Source of the DNA: Candidatus Manganitrophus noduliformans | GTDB taxonomy: Bacteria; Nitrospirota; Nitrospiria; SBBL01; Manganitrophaceae | Reading direction: 5' to 3' | DNA length: 64,000 nt | Assembly (NCBI RefSeq): GCF_012184425.1 | Contig: NZ_VTOW01000004.1 | Span: 282,504 to 346,503 of the forward strand | Shown: positions 1-8,125 of the stretch, in pieces | Layout of the letters: each line of letters opens with the position of its first letter | How positions within the stretch are numbered: position 1 is the first letter of the stretch | Position numbers and translations under genes: made by a program | Notes under the pieces: generated by a model | Seen by the model: only the letters and a program-made list of their open reading frames with translations | Told to the model about the DNA's origin: nothing | The model's database searches: none

Positions 1-245
1 GTGAGTGTTTTAAGGTCTCTGCCGGCCATGATCGCATTTAATAAATCGTACTCGCTGACGATGCCGACGAGCACTTTCCCCGACGCGACGATCGGCAAAC
101 TTCCAAACCCGCCCCGCGTCATCGCGTCGATTAAAAGGACCGCGGATGCGTTCTCGACGAAGCAATGGACATCGGATTCCATGAAATGGCTCGCGGTCAT
201 CTTGTTAAAGTTTTCTCCGCCGAGCATATATTCGACACGTCTCAT
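1..245 (-). CDS. CBS domain protein, 5' part only
   Basis: Reading the minus strand from an ATG at 245 gives about 81 residues that run off the left edge. The segment contains a CBS-type half: a short N-terminal MTA-x-HFM stretch, then GGFGSLPIV followed by VGIVSEYDLL, which is the usual CBS strand-strand-helix signature. A good Shine-Dalgarno (GGAG) precedes the ATG. CBS pairs bind adenosyl ligands and regulate attached enzymes or channels; what follows here is outside the window, so the effector cannot be named. The family call is solid and the function is open. Confidence 0.75.
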   Translation of the reverse strand, partial: MRRVEYMLGGENFNKMTASHFMESDVHCFVENASAVLLIDAMTRGGFGSLPIVASGKVLVGIVSEYDLLNAIMAGRDLKTL

Positions 246-401
246 TTATTTCTCCTTACAGATCATCCATCATTGGTAAATACAACCGATAAATAACTTC
301 CGAATGAAAGACCGCTGCACCACTCAAACCGGTTCTTACCCTTTAAGTTAAGAACCTTGAGGACGACGCGGTCAATCATTTAGGTTAGCAAACTATTTTC
401 G

Positions 402-527
402 ATGCGGTATGGGGAATCGACCCAATTTTTAGAAAAAGAAATCCCAAGAGAGAAGGTTGACAGAAGGGAAGCTTGCGATAAACTTCTGGAACAGGTTGTC
501 GAGGATCTGCCGAGAGCGGTCGAGTAA
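402..527 (+). CDS. Possible 41-aa ORF upstream of the diguanylate cyclase
   Basis: An ATG-started frame of 41 codons, highly charged (Glu/Lys/Arg), ends 22 bases before the diguanylate cyclase start. It has no strong ribosome binding site and no motif I recognise. It may be a leader ORF, the tail of a decayed gene, or chance. Confidence 0.2.
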   Translation: MRYGESTQFLEKEIPREKVDRREACDKLLEQVVEDLPRAVE

Positions 528-549
528 ATAACTTCATCGGGTGGAGTGC

Positions 550-1986
550 ATGTCACAGCGTACAAAAAACTTGAGCGGGGTTAATAAAGAAGGTCTGACA
601 AGGATTTTCCTGATCGGGGCCGGGAAGGGCGGGCGGGCGGTCTTAAGCCGCCTGCTGCGATTTAACTGGGTGCAAATCGTCGGGGTCTCCGATATCGACC
701 CAAAGGCGTCCGGCATCCTCCTTGCCCAAGAAGCGGCGCTTCCCGTTTTCATCGGAGATCCCGTTCAGTACATGCAAGGGATCGACGTCGATCTGGTTTT
801 CGATTTGACCGGGAATCAACAGATGCACACGCGGCTGATCAATATCCCCACCCGCTCCTTTGATGTGGTGACGGGACAGGTCTCCTTTCTTATTTGGAGC
901 GTCATTCATGAATTGGAGGAGCAGGAGATCCAATTACGGGCGCATCTGGCGGAGCATCGGGTTCTCTTGGAAATCAACCAGATGCTTTCCCGGTCGGAAA
1001 CCTCCCAGCAGATCTTCGAAGCGATCGTGATGGGGGGGATCCGGATGACCGGAATGCCGGCCGGCTCCCTCTCGATTTTTGACAAAGACAAACAGCAATT
1101 GTTCCTCGTTGCGGCCAAAGGTTTTTCGTCCGATTTTTTTAGACAGGCGATCTATTCCGTCCGGGCCGGGGGACTGACGGAGCATATTCTCTCGCGCAAT
1201 GAACCGGTCGTGATCCCGAATATTTCCGAATTCCCCTCTTTCAACAACCCGATCCTCCTTAAAGAGGGGGTCCGCTCCCTGATCGCCGTTCCGCTTCTCT
1301 CCGAGAAGGGACCGGTCGGCATCCTCTACAATGATGACTTTAAGCCCCGGACCTTCACCCCCTCCATGCTCGAAGCCCTCCGGCTGCTGGCGACGCTGGC
1401 CGTCATTGCGATTCAAAAACAGCAGGCGTTCGAGGAGATCAAAAGTCTCTCCATCCGCGATCCTCTCACCGGTCTTTACAACCGCCGTTACCTGAATGAA
1501 ATTCTGGTCTCCGAAATGGACCGGGCGTTCCGCCTGCGCCGGCCTCTCTCCCTCCTTTTGATGGATATCGACCACTTCAAGTCGGTCAACGACCGCTACG
1601 GACATCTTGTGGGGGATCAAGTGATCAATGGGCTTGCGAGGCTCTTGGGCGTCATCGTCCGGCCTTACGACACCGTGGCCCGGTATGGAGGAGAGGAGTT
1701 TCTCATCTTGATGTCCGATACGGCTGAAGCGGAAGCCCTCGCCGCGGCGGAGCGGCTGCGGGAGGCGACTGCCGCCGAGAGATTCCTTCCGGAGGATACT
1801 GCCGTGACGTGCAGCTTCGGAATCAGCACAATGAAAGGGAACGAGGAGACGCTTCCCACCCCCGAGGGATTTATTCATCGCGCCGACAAAGCGCTCTACG
1901 AAGCGAAGCGGGCCGGCCGCAACCGGGTCCATTTTTTCCGGACCGATTCCGCTTCCTCCGCAAGCGAAAGCGAAAAGAGACGCTGA
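550..1986 (+). CDS. GAF-GGDEF diguanylate cyclase with NAD-binding-like N-terminus
   Basis: Makes cyclic di-GMP from two GTP. The 478-aa protein begins with a Rossmann-like segment (IFLIGAGKGGRAV, then GVSDIDP), resembling dehydrogenase or redox-sensing folds. A GAF domain follows at roughly residues 140-290, then a GGDEF domain. The active-site loop reads RYGGEEF, an accepted catalytic form. RPYD lies five residues before it and fits the RxxD product-inhibition site, so the enzyme looks active and feedback controlled. I chose ATG 550 over GTG 541 because GGTGGA sits at the right distance. It is convergent with the DUF839 gene. The fused Rossmann-like sensor is less common than PAS or GAF alone; its ligand is unknown. 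Confidence 0.85.
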   Translation: MSQRTKNLSGVNKEGLTRIFLIGAGKGGRAVLSRLLRFNWVQIVGVSDIDPKASGILLAQEAALPVFIGDPVQYMQGIDVDLVFDLTGNQQMHTRLINIPTRSFDVVTGQVSFLIWSVIHELEEQEIQLRAHLAEHRVLLEINQMLSRSETSQQIFEAIVMGGIRMTGMPAGSLSIFDKDKQQLFLVAAKGFSSDFFRQAIYSVRAGGLTEHILSRNEPVVIPNISEFPSFNNPILLKEGVRSLIAVPLLSEKGPVGILYNDDFKPRTFTPSMLEALRLLATLAVIAIQKQQAFEEIKSLSIRDPLTGLYNRRYLNEILVSEMDRAFRLRRPLSLLLMDIDHFKSVNDRYGHLVGDQVINGLARLLGVIVRPYDTVARYGGEEFLILMSDTAEAEALAAAERLREATAAERFLPEDTAVTCSFGISTMKGNEETLPTPEGFIHRADKALYEAKRAGRNRVHFFRTDSASSASESEKRR

Positions 1987-2040
1987 GAGAATTCCGAACG
2001 ATCGTCTGACGGCTCCGAATACAATCTGCACAAAAAGCAA

Positions 2041-2064
2041 GGAGCGGGCCACCTCGCCCGCTCC
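2041..2064. terminator. Bidirectional terminator between convergent genes
   Basis: Nine-base perfect stem GGAGCGGGC / GCCCGCTCC with a six-base loop. It lies in the only gap between the diguanylate cyclase and the oppositely oriented DUF839 gene. The U-tract is weak on both sides. Confidence 0.55.
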
Positions 2065-2093
2065 TTCTCAATGACCGACAACGAATTCCGACC

Positions 2094-3548
2094 TTACTTC
2101 ACCCGAAAGCCGGTGATCTTGACGACATCGTCCGTTCCATAGCCGTCGACCTGAGGCATGTTTGTGTCGTCGCTATGTTGAATCGAGAGATAGGCCGTCT
2201 TTCCGTCCGCGCTGAAGATAAAGCCGCTCGGCTCCGCCGAAGTATCTTTAACGGAGAGCATCTTCACGCAGCCGTCGGTTTTGATGTCCCGGTCGGCGCC
2301 GTCGGGTAAGCAGGCGAAGATATCGCCGTTGTCGTGATCCTCGATCACATAGAGGTTGCCGGTGACCGGCTGGAAATCGAGGTTGTCGAACGAGTTGAAA
2401 TCGGGATCTCCCTCGACAAAACGATTGGCGATGACAATGGACGAAGGTAAATTCGGATCGGCATCGACTGCACAGACGACCTCGCCGTAGTTTGAGAAAG
2501 CTTCATTGTTGGTGTTGGCCCAACAGAAGCGAACCGCTTGGGGGTTGGCGGGATCGGTGAAGATCGGGTCCTGATGGAGATCCTCCGGCCGATAGTAGCC
2601 GGTGGCGCCGTTCGCATCGGCATCGGTTCTTGCCGTCGCCGCATTCACCGAGATCCAACGGCCCCGGCCGACCTCCGCTCCTTGGCCGAACTGATTGTTT
2701 GAAGCCAGAATTTGCATGGCCCGCACACTCCCTGAGACGAGCGGCGAGTCGCCCAGGTTGCCGATCGGACCCGATGAGGTGTGGAGGGTGGTCGGGATAA
2801 ATTTGAAAATGGCGCCGCCGTCGCTGTCGGCGACGCCGGTGCCGGGCCGAAGCTCATCCCCTCCGATGACGACCCCGCTTGGGAGGACGATTAAACCTTC
2901 CCAGGCCATGGTCGGCAGCGCGGTCCGCTTGGCGATGTTGCCCGGATCACTCACCGAACCGGTGGCCCGATCGAGGACCGTCTGCTCCGTGGTGGTCAGC
3001 GGGTTGAGGATTTCGTACGCGCCTCCGTCGGTCGTCTCTTCCGTGGCGAGGATCGTTCCCCAGGGGGTGGTGCGGATCCCGTCGCAGCGGCTCATCCCGC
3101 GCAAGATGGTTTCGACTGTGCCGGTGCCGAGATGAATCCGCTGGACGGCCGGATTAAACTTTCCGTTGCTCAAAAGCGCTCTCCCCCCCTCGACGCAGGT
3201 GATCAAGTGGGTCGGATTGCTCTCCGGGTAAAAGGCCATCATATCGGTCAGGTTGGCGGCGTTTCGGGTCAAATATTCGACTTCCAAACCTTTCGCAAGC
3301 AATACCTGATCGGAGGCCGACTGGATCGACGTCCGGTAGGGACCGGTCGTTTCCGGGGCCGACTCTTCCAGCGGTTTCTTGAAACCGAACAGCTCTTTCG
3401 ATTGGTCCTCCAGCATCCGTTCGACCCGGAGACCGAAATCTCTCTGCCGATGATCGTCGTCCGCATTTGCGATGCCGAGGCTGAGCGCGCAGAATGTCAG
3501 CGCCGGCAACACCAGCGCGGCCATCCATCTTTTATTCAAGATGAGCAT
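2094..3548 (-). CDS. Exported DUF839/PhoX-like protein
   Basis: 484 residues starting at MLILNKRW. An alternative upstream start exists, but GGGGGA sits just before this ATG. A classical signal peptide ends at ANA/DDD, so the protein should be periplasmic or secreted. The body has the repeated beta-propeller segments of the DUF839/PhoX phosphatase superfamily (for example TTPWGTILATEET and YVIEDHDNGDIFACLPDG). It probably hydrolyses phosphoesters or binds metal. It is shorter than the neighbouring PhoX and lacks its Tat signal, so the two are distant paralogues sent through different export routes. Substrate is unproven. Confidence 0.7.
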   Translation of the reverse strand: MLILNKRWMAALVLPALTFCALSLGIANADDDHRQRDFGLRVERMLEDQSKELFGFKKPLEESAPETTGPYRTSIQSASDQVLLAKGLEVEYLTRNAANLTDMMAFYPESNPTHLITCVEGGRALLSNGKFNPAVQRIHLGTGTVETILRGMSRCDGIRTTPWGTILATEETTDGGAYEILNPLTTTEQTVLDRATGSVSDPGNIAKRTALPTMAWEGLIVLPSGVVIGGDELRPGTGVADSDGGAIFKFIPTTLHTSSGPIGNLGDSPLVSGSVRAMQILASNNQFGQGAEVGRGRWISVNAATARTDADANGATGYYRPEDLHQDPIFTDPANPQAVRFCWANTNNEAFSNYGEVVCAVDADPNLPSSIVIANRFVEGDPDFNSFDNLDFQPVTGNLYVIEDHDNGDIFACLPDGADRDIKTDGCVKMLSVKDTSAEPSGFIFSADGKTAYLSIQHSDDTNMPQVDGYGTDDVVKITGFRVK

Positions 3549-3869
3549 ATGATTTCCCCCTTTTTTTGTGTCATGGTGAGTGGTTGGTTTTGTAATTCCA
3601 AAATTGCTATAAACTCTTTCCAAAAGTGGTACGATCGGTTTTCAGTTTTCTCGGGTTGTTTCGGTCTCACTCTAGCCCGGCTTTGTTACGGCCCGATCAA
3701 GGAGGTGTAAATGAGATGTAAATCTTGGAAGAAAGGGGGGCTCGACAGAGAATCAAGCGTGAGAAGGGACTAAACGGCCGTTCGTCTGCACAGTCGCGGA
3801 AGAGAGACCGGATCACATTCTGATCCGGCTTCGTCCGCATTTTCTTCGTCTTTCAACTACAGGATTGAA
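3549..3869. other. Intergenic region upstream of the DUF839 gene
   Basis: About 320 bases. It holds a hairpin with stems CCGGATCA / TGATCCGG at 3808-3828. It also holds a 20-codon plus-strand ORF (3711-3773) preceded by a strong AAGGAGG; this may be a leader peptide or chance. The promoter for the minus-strand DUF839 gene should lie near 3580-3680, but I see no convincing box pair. Confidence 0.4.
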
Positions 3870-3870
3870 T

Positions 3871-4055
3871 TGACATCCCTTTTTTCTATGCTATTCATCC
3901 TGTGTTATGGAGGCCAAAGCACGGAACATATCCTTTCGCGCAATGAACCGGTCGTGATCCCGAATATTTCCGAATTCCCCTCTTTCCGCAACCGCGTCCA
4001 TTTTTTCCGGACCGATTCCGCTTCCTCCGCAAGCGAAAGCGAAAAAACGCGCTGA
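3871..4055 (+). pseudogene. Mosaic remnant of a diguanylate cyclase gene
   Basis: Three matching pieces lie end to end. 3871-3898 nearly duplicates the promoter of the response regulator at 7075-7102, followed by a Shine-Dalgarno-like AGG-containing stretch. 3921-3986 matches 1177-1242 inside the GAF domain of the 550-1986 gene. 3987-4054 matches 1918-1985, that gene's 3' end, with only scattered changes. The reading frame persists (ILSRNEPVVIPNISEFPSF joined to RNRVHFFRTDS), as expected for a paralogue that lost its start and the whole catalytic middle. It cannot be an active cyclase. Confidence 0.85.
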
Positions 4056-4152
4056 AGCGGATCTTCTCCGAAAAACCGGAAAAGGGTGAAGCGGGCCATT
4101 TTCTCCGCTCCATTCCTTCTCCTTGCCGACGGATACGCCCTTCGGTCTGAAG

Positions 4153-4194
4153 GTGAAAAGGGAGGAAGCTGCTTGTCGGCTCCCTCCCTTTCAC
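4153..4194 (-). terminator. Terminator downstream of phoX
   Basis: Stems GTGAAAAGGGAGG and CCTCCCTTTCAC flank a loop of about 17 bases. On the minus strand the hairpin is followed by TTTTC. It sits 40 bases past the PhoX stop codon. Confidence 0.6.
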
Positions 4195-4235
4195 TTTTAT
4201 GTCATCCTTTCTCTTGGCGGTTGCCTCTCTCCGGA

Positions 4236-6179
4236 TCAGGAGCCGATAATGCCGCCGTCCTTGCGGGTGATCACGATCGTCGCGTCGCGCGGCACGGTCT
4301 CGCCGTCCGGGACGGGATTGTTCACCGGAAAGTTGGTGACGTTCGGGTTCCCATTGCCGGGATGTTGAATGTTGACGAACATCGTGCGCCGGTCCGGCGT
4401 CATGGCGATGCCGGTGACCTCGTCGCCGGCGACCCCTTCGAACAGACGGCGGATTTCGCCGGTGCGCGTGTCGGCCACTACCATCTGGTTGTTCAGCCCG
4501 TTCGGCTGACCGCCGTCGGTCTGGATGAACAACCGGCCGTCGGGATCGGCCATCACACCGTCCGGATCGGTGAAGACATGCTCGGTGCCGCGGGTGTCCT
4601 TGGCCAATAGGAAGATGTCCCACTCGAACGTCAGGCCGACGTGTTTGTCGCCGTCGGTGATCTTGATGATGTGGCCGTCGGGGTTCGGCGCCACCGGATT
4701 GGGGGCGTTGGGGGTGGCGCGGGAGGAGTTGTTGGTGAGGGTGCAGAAGATGTCGCCGTTGGGCCCCACCGTGATCCATTCGGGCCGGTCCATCGGCGTG
4801 GCGCCGAGGACGTCGCCGGCCATTCGGACGAAGGTCAGCACCTCGCCCTGATCGGCAAACTGCGCCGCCAGCGCCGGATTGTCGATGGTCAGCTCCAGCC
4901 ACTCGCCGGTGCCGTCTTCGTTGAAGCGGGCGACGTAGAGCTTGCCGTGATCGAGCGGGCTCTTGCCGAGCGCGCGCATCGATTTCCAGTTGCCGTCGGA
5001 GACAAACTTGTAGATGTAGTCGAACGCCTCGTCGTCCCCCATGTAGACGACCGCCCGGCCGCCACGGCCTTCGACCGTCGTCGCGCCTTCATGTTTCATC
5101 CGTCCGAGCGCGGTGCGTTTGACCGGCTTTTGGGTGGCGTCCATCGGATCGATTTCAACGACCCAGCCGAAGCGGTTTTCTTCGTTCGTGTAATCGGGGT
5201 CCGACAGATCGAAGCGCCGGTCGAACAGATGCCAGCCGTAGTCGAATCCGTTGGCGCTGAAGCCGTAGCGTTGCTGCGCCGGCGTCGGCACCCAAGCGTT
5301 GGCGGCGCCGAAGTAGCCGTTGAAGTTCTCCTCGCAGGTGAGATAGGTTCCCCAAAAGGTGACGCCGTTGGCGCAGTTGTTCGCCGTCCCCAACGGAATA
5401 TTCCCATTGGGGGTCTGCAACAGCGGATGGCCGGCCGCCGGACCGCTGAAGGCCATCGGCGTGTTAATGTGAATCCGGCGCGCGTTCTTGCTTTTCACTG
5501 TTTGCCAGGCGCCGTTTTTTTTCTTGATCTTGACGATTGCGACGCCGTGGGCGTGTTGGGACACCCGAACGTCTTCCAGGCTCTCCGGCATCGGCTTGCC
5601 GAAGACGTGGATATTGATGCCGAACTCGAGGTTGATGGCGAGCATGCCGAGCCGGTTGCCTCTCCCCGGTCTTCCTTGGGAAAGCGGGAAAAAGCGGTCG
5701 CGATCTTCGTCTTCCTCGACGTCGCAATCTTTGTCGTCCCGATCGATCGGAAAATAGGTCATGCCGTCATGACCGATTCCGATCTGTTGTTCCTGGTCGG
5801 CCGAGGTCGGGGGCCACTTGAATTCGGGTCCGCCCGGCACGATCGGGTCGCCCCAGGGGATCAGCACCTGGAATTGGTATTCCGGCGAAATACGCGGCCA
5901 GATGCCGCCCCCCCCCGCGACCGGAACGGGGGTGAAGCCGAGGAGGGGGCCGCCCCCGCCGCCGCCCGGCTTTCCACCCAGGCCAAAGGACTGGGCAGCG
6001 CCGACGCCGCCGAAGAAGGCGGTTGCGGCCAGCGCCAAGCCGCCGGTCAATACGCTTCGGCGCGAGATTCGCGCCTTCAAGATCTCTTCAAAAGGACGAT
6101 GACCCGAGCGATTGCTGACCCCTTCGTCGCAATTTTTTGTTGTTGGAACGGAAGGTTTTCCCCCCTTATGTCCGCTCAT
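4236..6179 (-). CDS. phoX: PhoX-family alkaline phosphatase, Tat-exported
   Basis: 647 residues. PhoX enzymes are periplasmic calcium/iron-dependent phosphomonoesterases that release phosphate from organic esters. The N-terminus carries a twin-arginine signal (SRRSVLTGG followed by LALAATAFFGG). Family segments follow: WGTYLTCEENFNGYFG, GRMKHEGATTVE, GDDEAFDYIYKFVS and PEWITVGPNGDIFCTLTNN. Length suits full PhoX (about 600-700). Oddities are a run of glycines just after the signal and an acidic insert near residue 155 (DDKDCDVEEDEDRDR). No Pho box was recognised upstream. Family assignment is firm; activity is inferred. Confidence 0.85.
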   Translation of the reverse strand: MSGHKGGKPSVPTTKNCDEGVSNRSGHRPFEEILKARISRRSVLTGGLALAATAFFGGVGAAQSFGLGGKPGGGGGGPLLGFTPVPVAGGGGIWPRISPEYQFQVLIPWGDPIVPGGPEFKWPPTSADQEQQIGIGHDGMTYFPIDRDDKDCDVEEDEDRDRFFPLSQGRPGRGNRLGMLAINLEFGINIHVFGKPMPESLEDVRVSQHAHGVAIVKIKKKNGAWQTVKSKNARRIHINTPMAFSGPAAGHPLLQTPNGNIPLGTANNCANGVTFWGTYLTCEENFNGYFGAANAWVPTPAQQRYGFSANGFDYGWHLFDRRFDLSDPDYTNEENRFGWVVEIDPMDATQKPVKRTALGRMKHEGATTVEGRGGRAVVYMGDDEAFDYIYKFVSDGNWKSMRALGKSPLDHGKLYVARFNEDGTGEWLELTIDNPALAAQFADQGEVLTFVRMAGDVLGATPMDRPEWITVGPNGDIFCTLTNNSSRATPNAPNPVAPNPDGHIIKITDGDKHVGLTFEWDIFLLAKDTRGTEHVFTDPDGVMADPDGRLFIQTDGGQPNGLNNQMVVADTRTGEIRRLFEGVAGDEVTGIAMTPDRRTMFVNIQHPGNGNPNVTNFPVNNPVPDGETVPRDATIVITRKDGGIIGS

Positions 6180-7074
6180 TAGACGTTCCTCCTTATTTCA
6201 TTTGCGTTGATGTTTGTGATGGATCGGGCTTTTTCTGGATGTAGCGAGCGCGCCATCCTAATGGCTTTTTGTTTTCAGATCGCTCAAGGTTTTGTTAAGT
6301 ATTCGTAAATTTAGCGGAGAGAGATCGCGTCATTATTGAGGATGGGGATGTATACGGCCGGAGACGACTGTTTTTGGGCCGTCTATCGGAGGATGGCGAG
6401 AGAATAACCGGCGGGCGCACCTGGCGTGATTTCAGGTCTGCACTGCCTTCCGGACAAATTTGGGAGTAAAAAAGGCTGTTGTTAAATTCCAAGTTTTTTT
6501 GAAGCCGGGAAGCCGCTATGCGGATTTTCTTGAGGGCGGGGTGGAGACAGGGATAGACTTTTCGGAGATAAAAAGATAAAAACGAAGCAAGAACAGAAAT
6601 ATGAAAAAAACAAATACGAGCGGATCTCCCTCGGAGGGCTGGTTCAGTTCGGAAGGGTCCATGCTTGCAGGCAATAGACTCAACATGAAATTCTCCTTAA
6701 TTGACGATCATGAACAGAGTATTCACATTGGCCGGCTGAGGTGGCGGGGTTTCGCTGTGCTGAAGATCAAAATGAAGATAGAGAATCGATGCCTTTAAAA
6801 ATGCAAATGCCATTCCGAGATATTGCTCGGCTGCTGTTTTCGGAATACTCCAAGGGGTGGTATGTTTTGAAGGTTTTCAGGATCGGTACATCGAGAAGGG
6901 ATGCAATCCCGTGCAAAACGCGAAAAACATTTCACGAAAATGAAGCGGCGCGTCGTCCGCCATTCGAAAGAGCCATGAAAAATGAGATTTGGATCACATT
7001 CCGGGATGTTTTCAGGAGGGATGAACGATTGTTCCGTCGCCTGTTTATCCCGCTGACCTCGGCGAATGATTTAA
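6180..7074. other. Long gene-poor region between phoX and the response regulator
   Basis: About 900 bases with only short, unconvincing frames (a 65-codon frame at 6601 lacks a ribosome binding site and resembles nothing I know). It includes the phoX upstream region and ends in the promoter at 7075. It may carry an unrecognised small RNA or decayed sequence. Confidence 0.4.
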
Positions 7075-7102
7075 TTGACATCCCTTTTTTCTATGCTATT
7101 CT
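7075..7102 (+). promoter_or_regulatory. Sigma-70-like promoter of the response regulator
   Basis: TTGACA, a 16-base spacer, then TATTCT, with AAGGAGG and the ATG downstream. The same block is duplicated almost exactly at 3871-3898, in front of the cyclase remnant. Confidence 0.6.
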
Positions 7103-7122
7103 CGCCCTAAGGAGGACAAAGC

Positions 7123-8106
7123 ATGGAAGAGAAGGTTCCGCGCGTTCTCGTCATTGAAGACAGCCCTTTTGAGCTCGACCAAATCAAGGCCGCATTGGAA
7201 GCGGTCGGCTATCAGGTTCTCTTTGCCAATACCGGCATTCAGGGGCTGAAGCTGGCCCGAGAGGTCCTCCCGGATCTCATTCTCCTCGATATGGTTCTTC
7301 CCGACATGAACGGGCGCGAAACCTGCCGCCACCTCCGGGGGCAAGAGGAACTCCGGGGCATTCCGATTATCATCGTCACGGTCAAGGGAAAAACGGAGGA
7401 CAAGGTGTTGGGTCTGGGAGAGGGAGCGACCGATTATGTGACGAAGCCGTTCGATCCGATGGAGTTGCAGGCGCGGGTCGCCGCCGCCCTTCGAATGAAA
7501 CGCCTTCAGGATGAGCTGATCGAGAAAAACAAAGAGCTGGCCGGAAAGAACCAGGAATATCAAGTCCTGCTCAAGCAGGTCCAGACCCTGGCGATTACCG
7601 ATCCGGTCACCGGCCTCTTCAACCGGCGTTACGTTCAGGAGGTGCTCAACCAGGAGTTCTCCCGCGCGCAGCGGTACTGTACCCCCTTCTCTTGTTTGTT
7701 GATTGATGTTGATGAGTTCAAACAGGTCAACGACAAATTCGGCCATGAAGCGGGAGACAAGGTGCTGGAAGAGTTGGGGAAGATCATTCAAATGGAGATC
7801 AGAAAGGTTGATCTGGCGGCCCGGTATGGGGGGGATGAGCTCGCCGTTCTATTGCCTGAATCGCTCCGGGACGATGCCGCCCAGGTCGCCCAGCGGATCT
7901 TGGAACGGGTCGGCGGCACGACGTTTCCGATTCTCGGAAAGAAACACCGGGTCACCGTCAGCATCGGGGTGGCCGGCTTTCCCGATCCGGAGCTGCGCGA
8001 TGCGCGCCAGGCGATCCTGGCCGCCGACTTTGCCCTCTACCGGGCGAAGCGCGCGGGAGGAAATCGAGTGGAGACGATGACCGTCGCCGAGATGGAGTCG
8101 GCGTAG
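7123..8106 (+). CDS. Response regulator-GGDEF diguanylate cyclase (PleD/WspR-like)
   Basis: 327 residues. The N-terminal receiver domain (about 7-122) has the acidic pair IEDS, phospho-acceptor aspartate in LILLDMVLPD, and the lysine of YVTKPF. A coiled linker (KNKELAGKNQEYQVLLKQ) leads to a GGDEF domain at about 160-320 with active site RYGGDEL and an RKVD inhibition site five residues upstream. Phosphorylation by a partner kinase should drive dimerisation and c-di-GMP synthesis. The hybrid kinase encoded convergently next door is the obvious candidate, though this is inference. AAGGAGG precedes the start. Confidence 0.9.
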   Translation: MEEKVPRVLVIEDSPFELDQIKAALEAVGYQVLFANTGIQGLKLAREVLPDLILLDMVLPDMNGRETCRHLRGQEELRGIPIIIVTVKGKTEDKVLGLGEGATDYVTKPFDPMELQARVAAALRMKRLQDELIEKNKELAGKNQEYQVLLKQVQTLAITDPVTGLFNRRYVQEVLNQEFSRAQRYCTPFSCLLIDVDEFKQVNDKFGHEAGDKVLEELGKIIQMEIRKVDLAARYGGDELAVLLPESLRDDAAQVAQRILERVGGTTFPILGKKHRVTVSIGVAGFPDPELRDARQAILAADFALYRAKRAGGNRVETMTVAEMESA

Positions 8107-8125
8107 ACGCCTTCCCGGAGCGGGA

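Noticed and set aside
934..2052. 372-codon minus-strand frame over the diguanylate cyclase
   Set aside because: Antisense shadow; the plus-strand frame carries the GGDEF active site.
4641..6182. 513-codon plus-strand frame over phoX
   Set aside because: It is the antisense shadow of a GC-rich gene. The minus-strand product has a Tat signal and PhoX motifs, whereas this one has none.
6601..6798. 65-codon ORF in the phoX-regulator gap
   Set aside because: No ribosome site, no family, unusual composition for this host.
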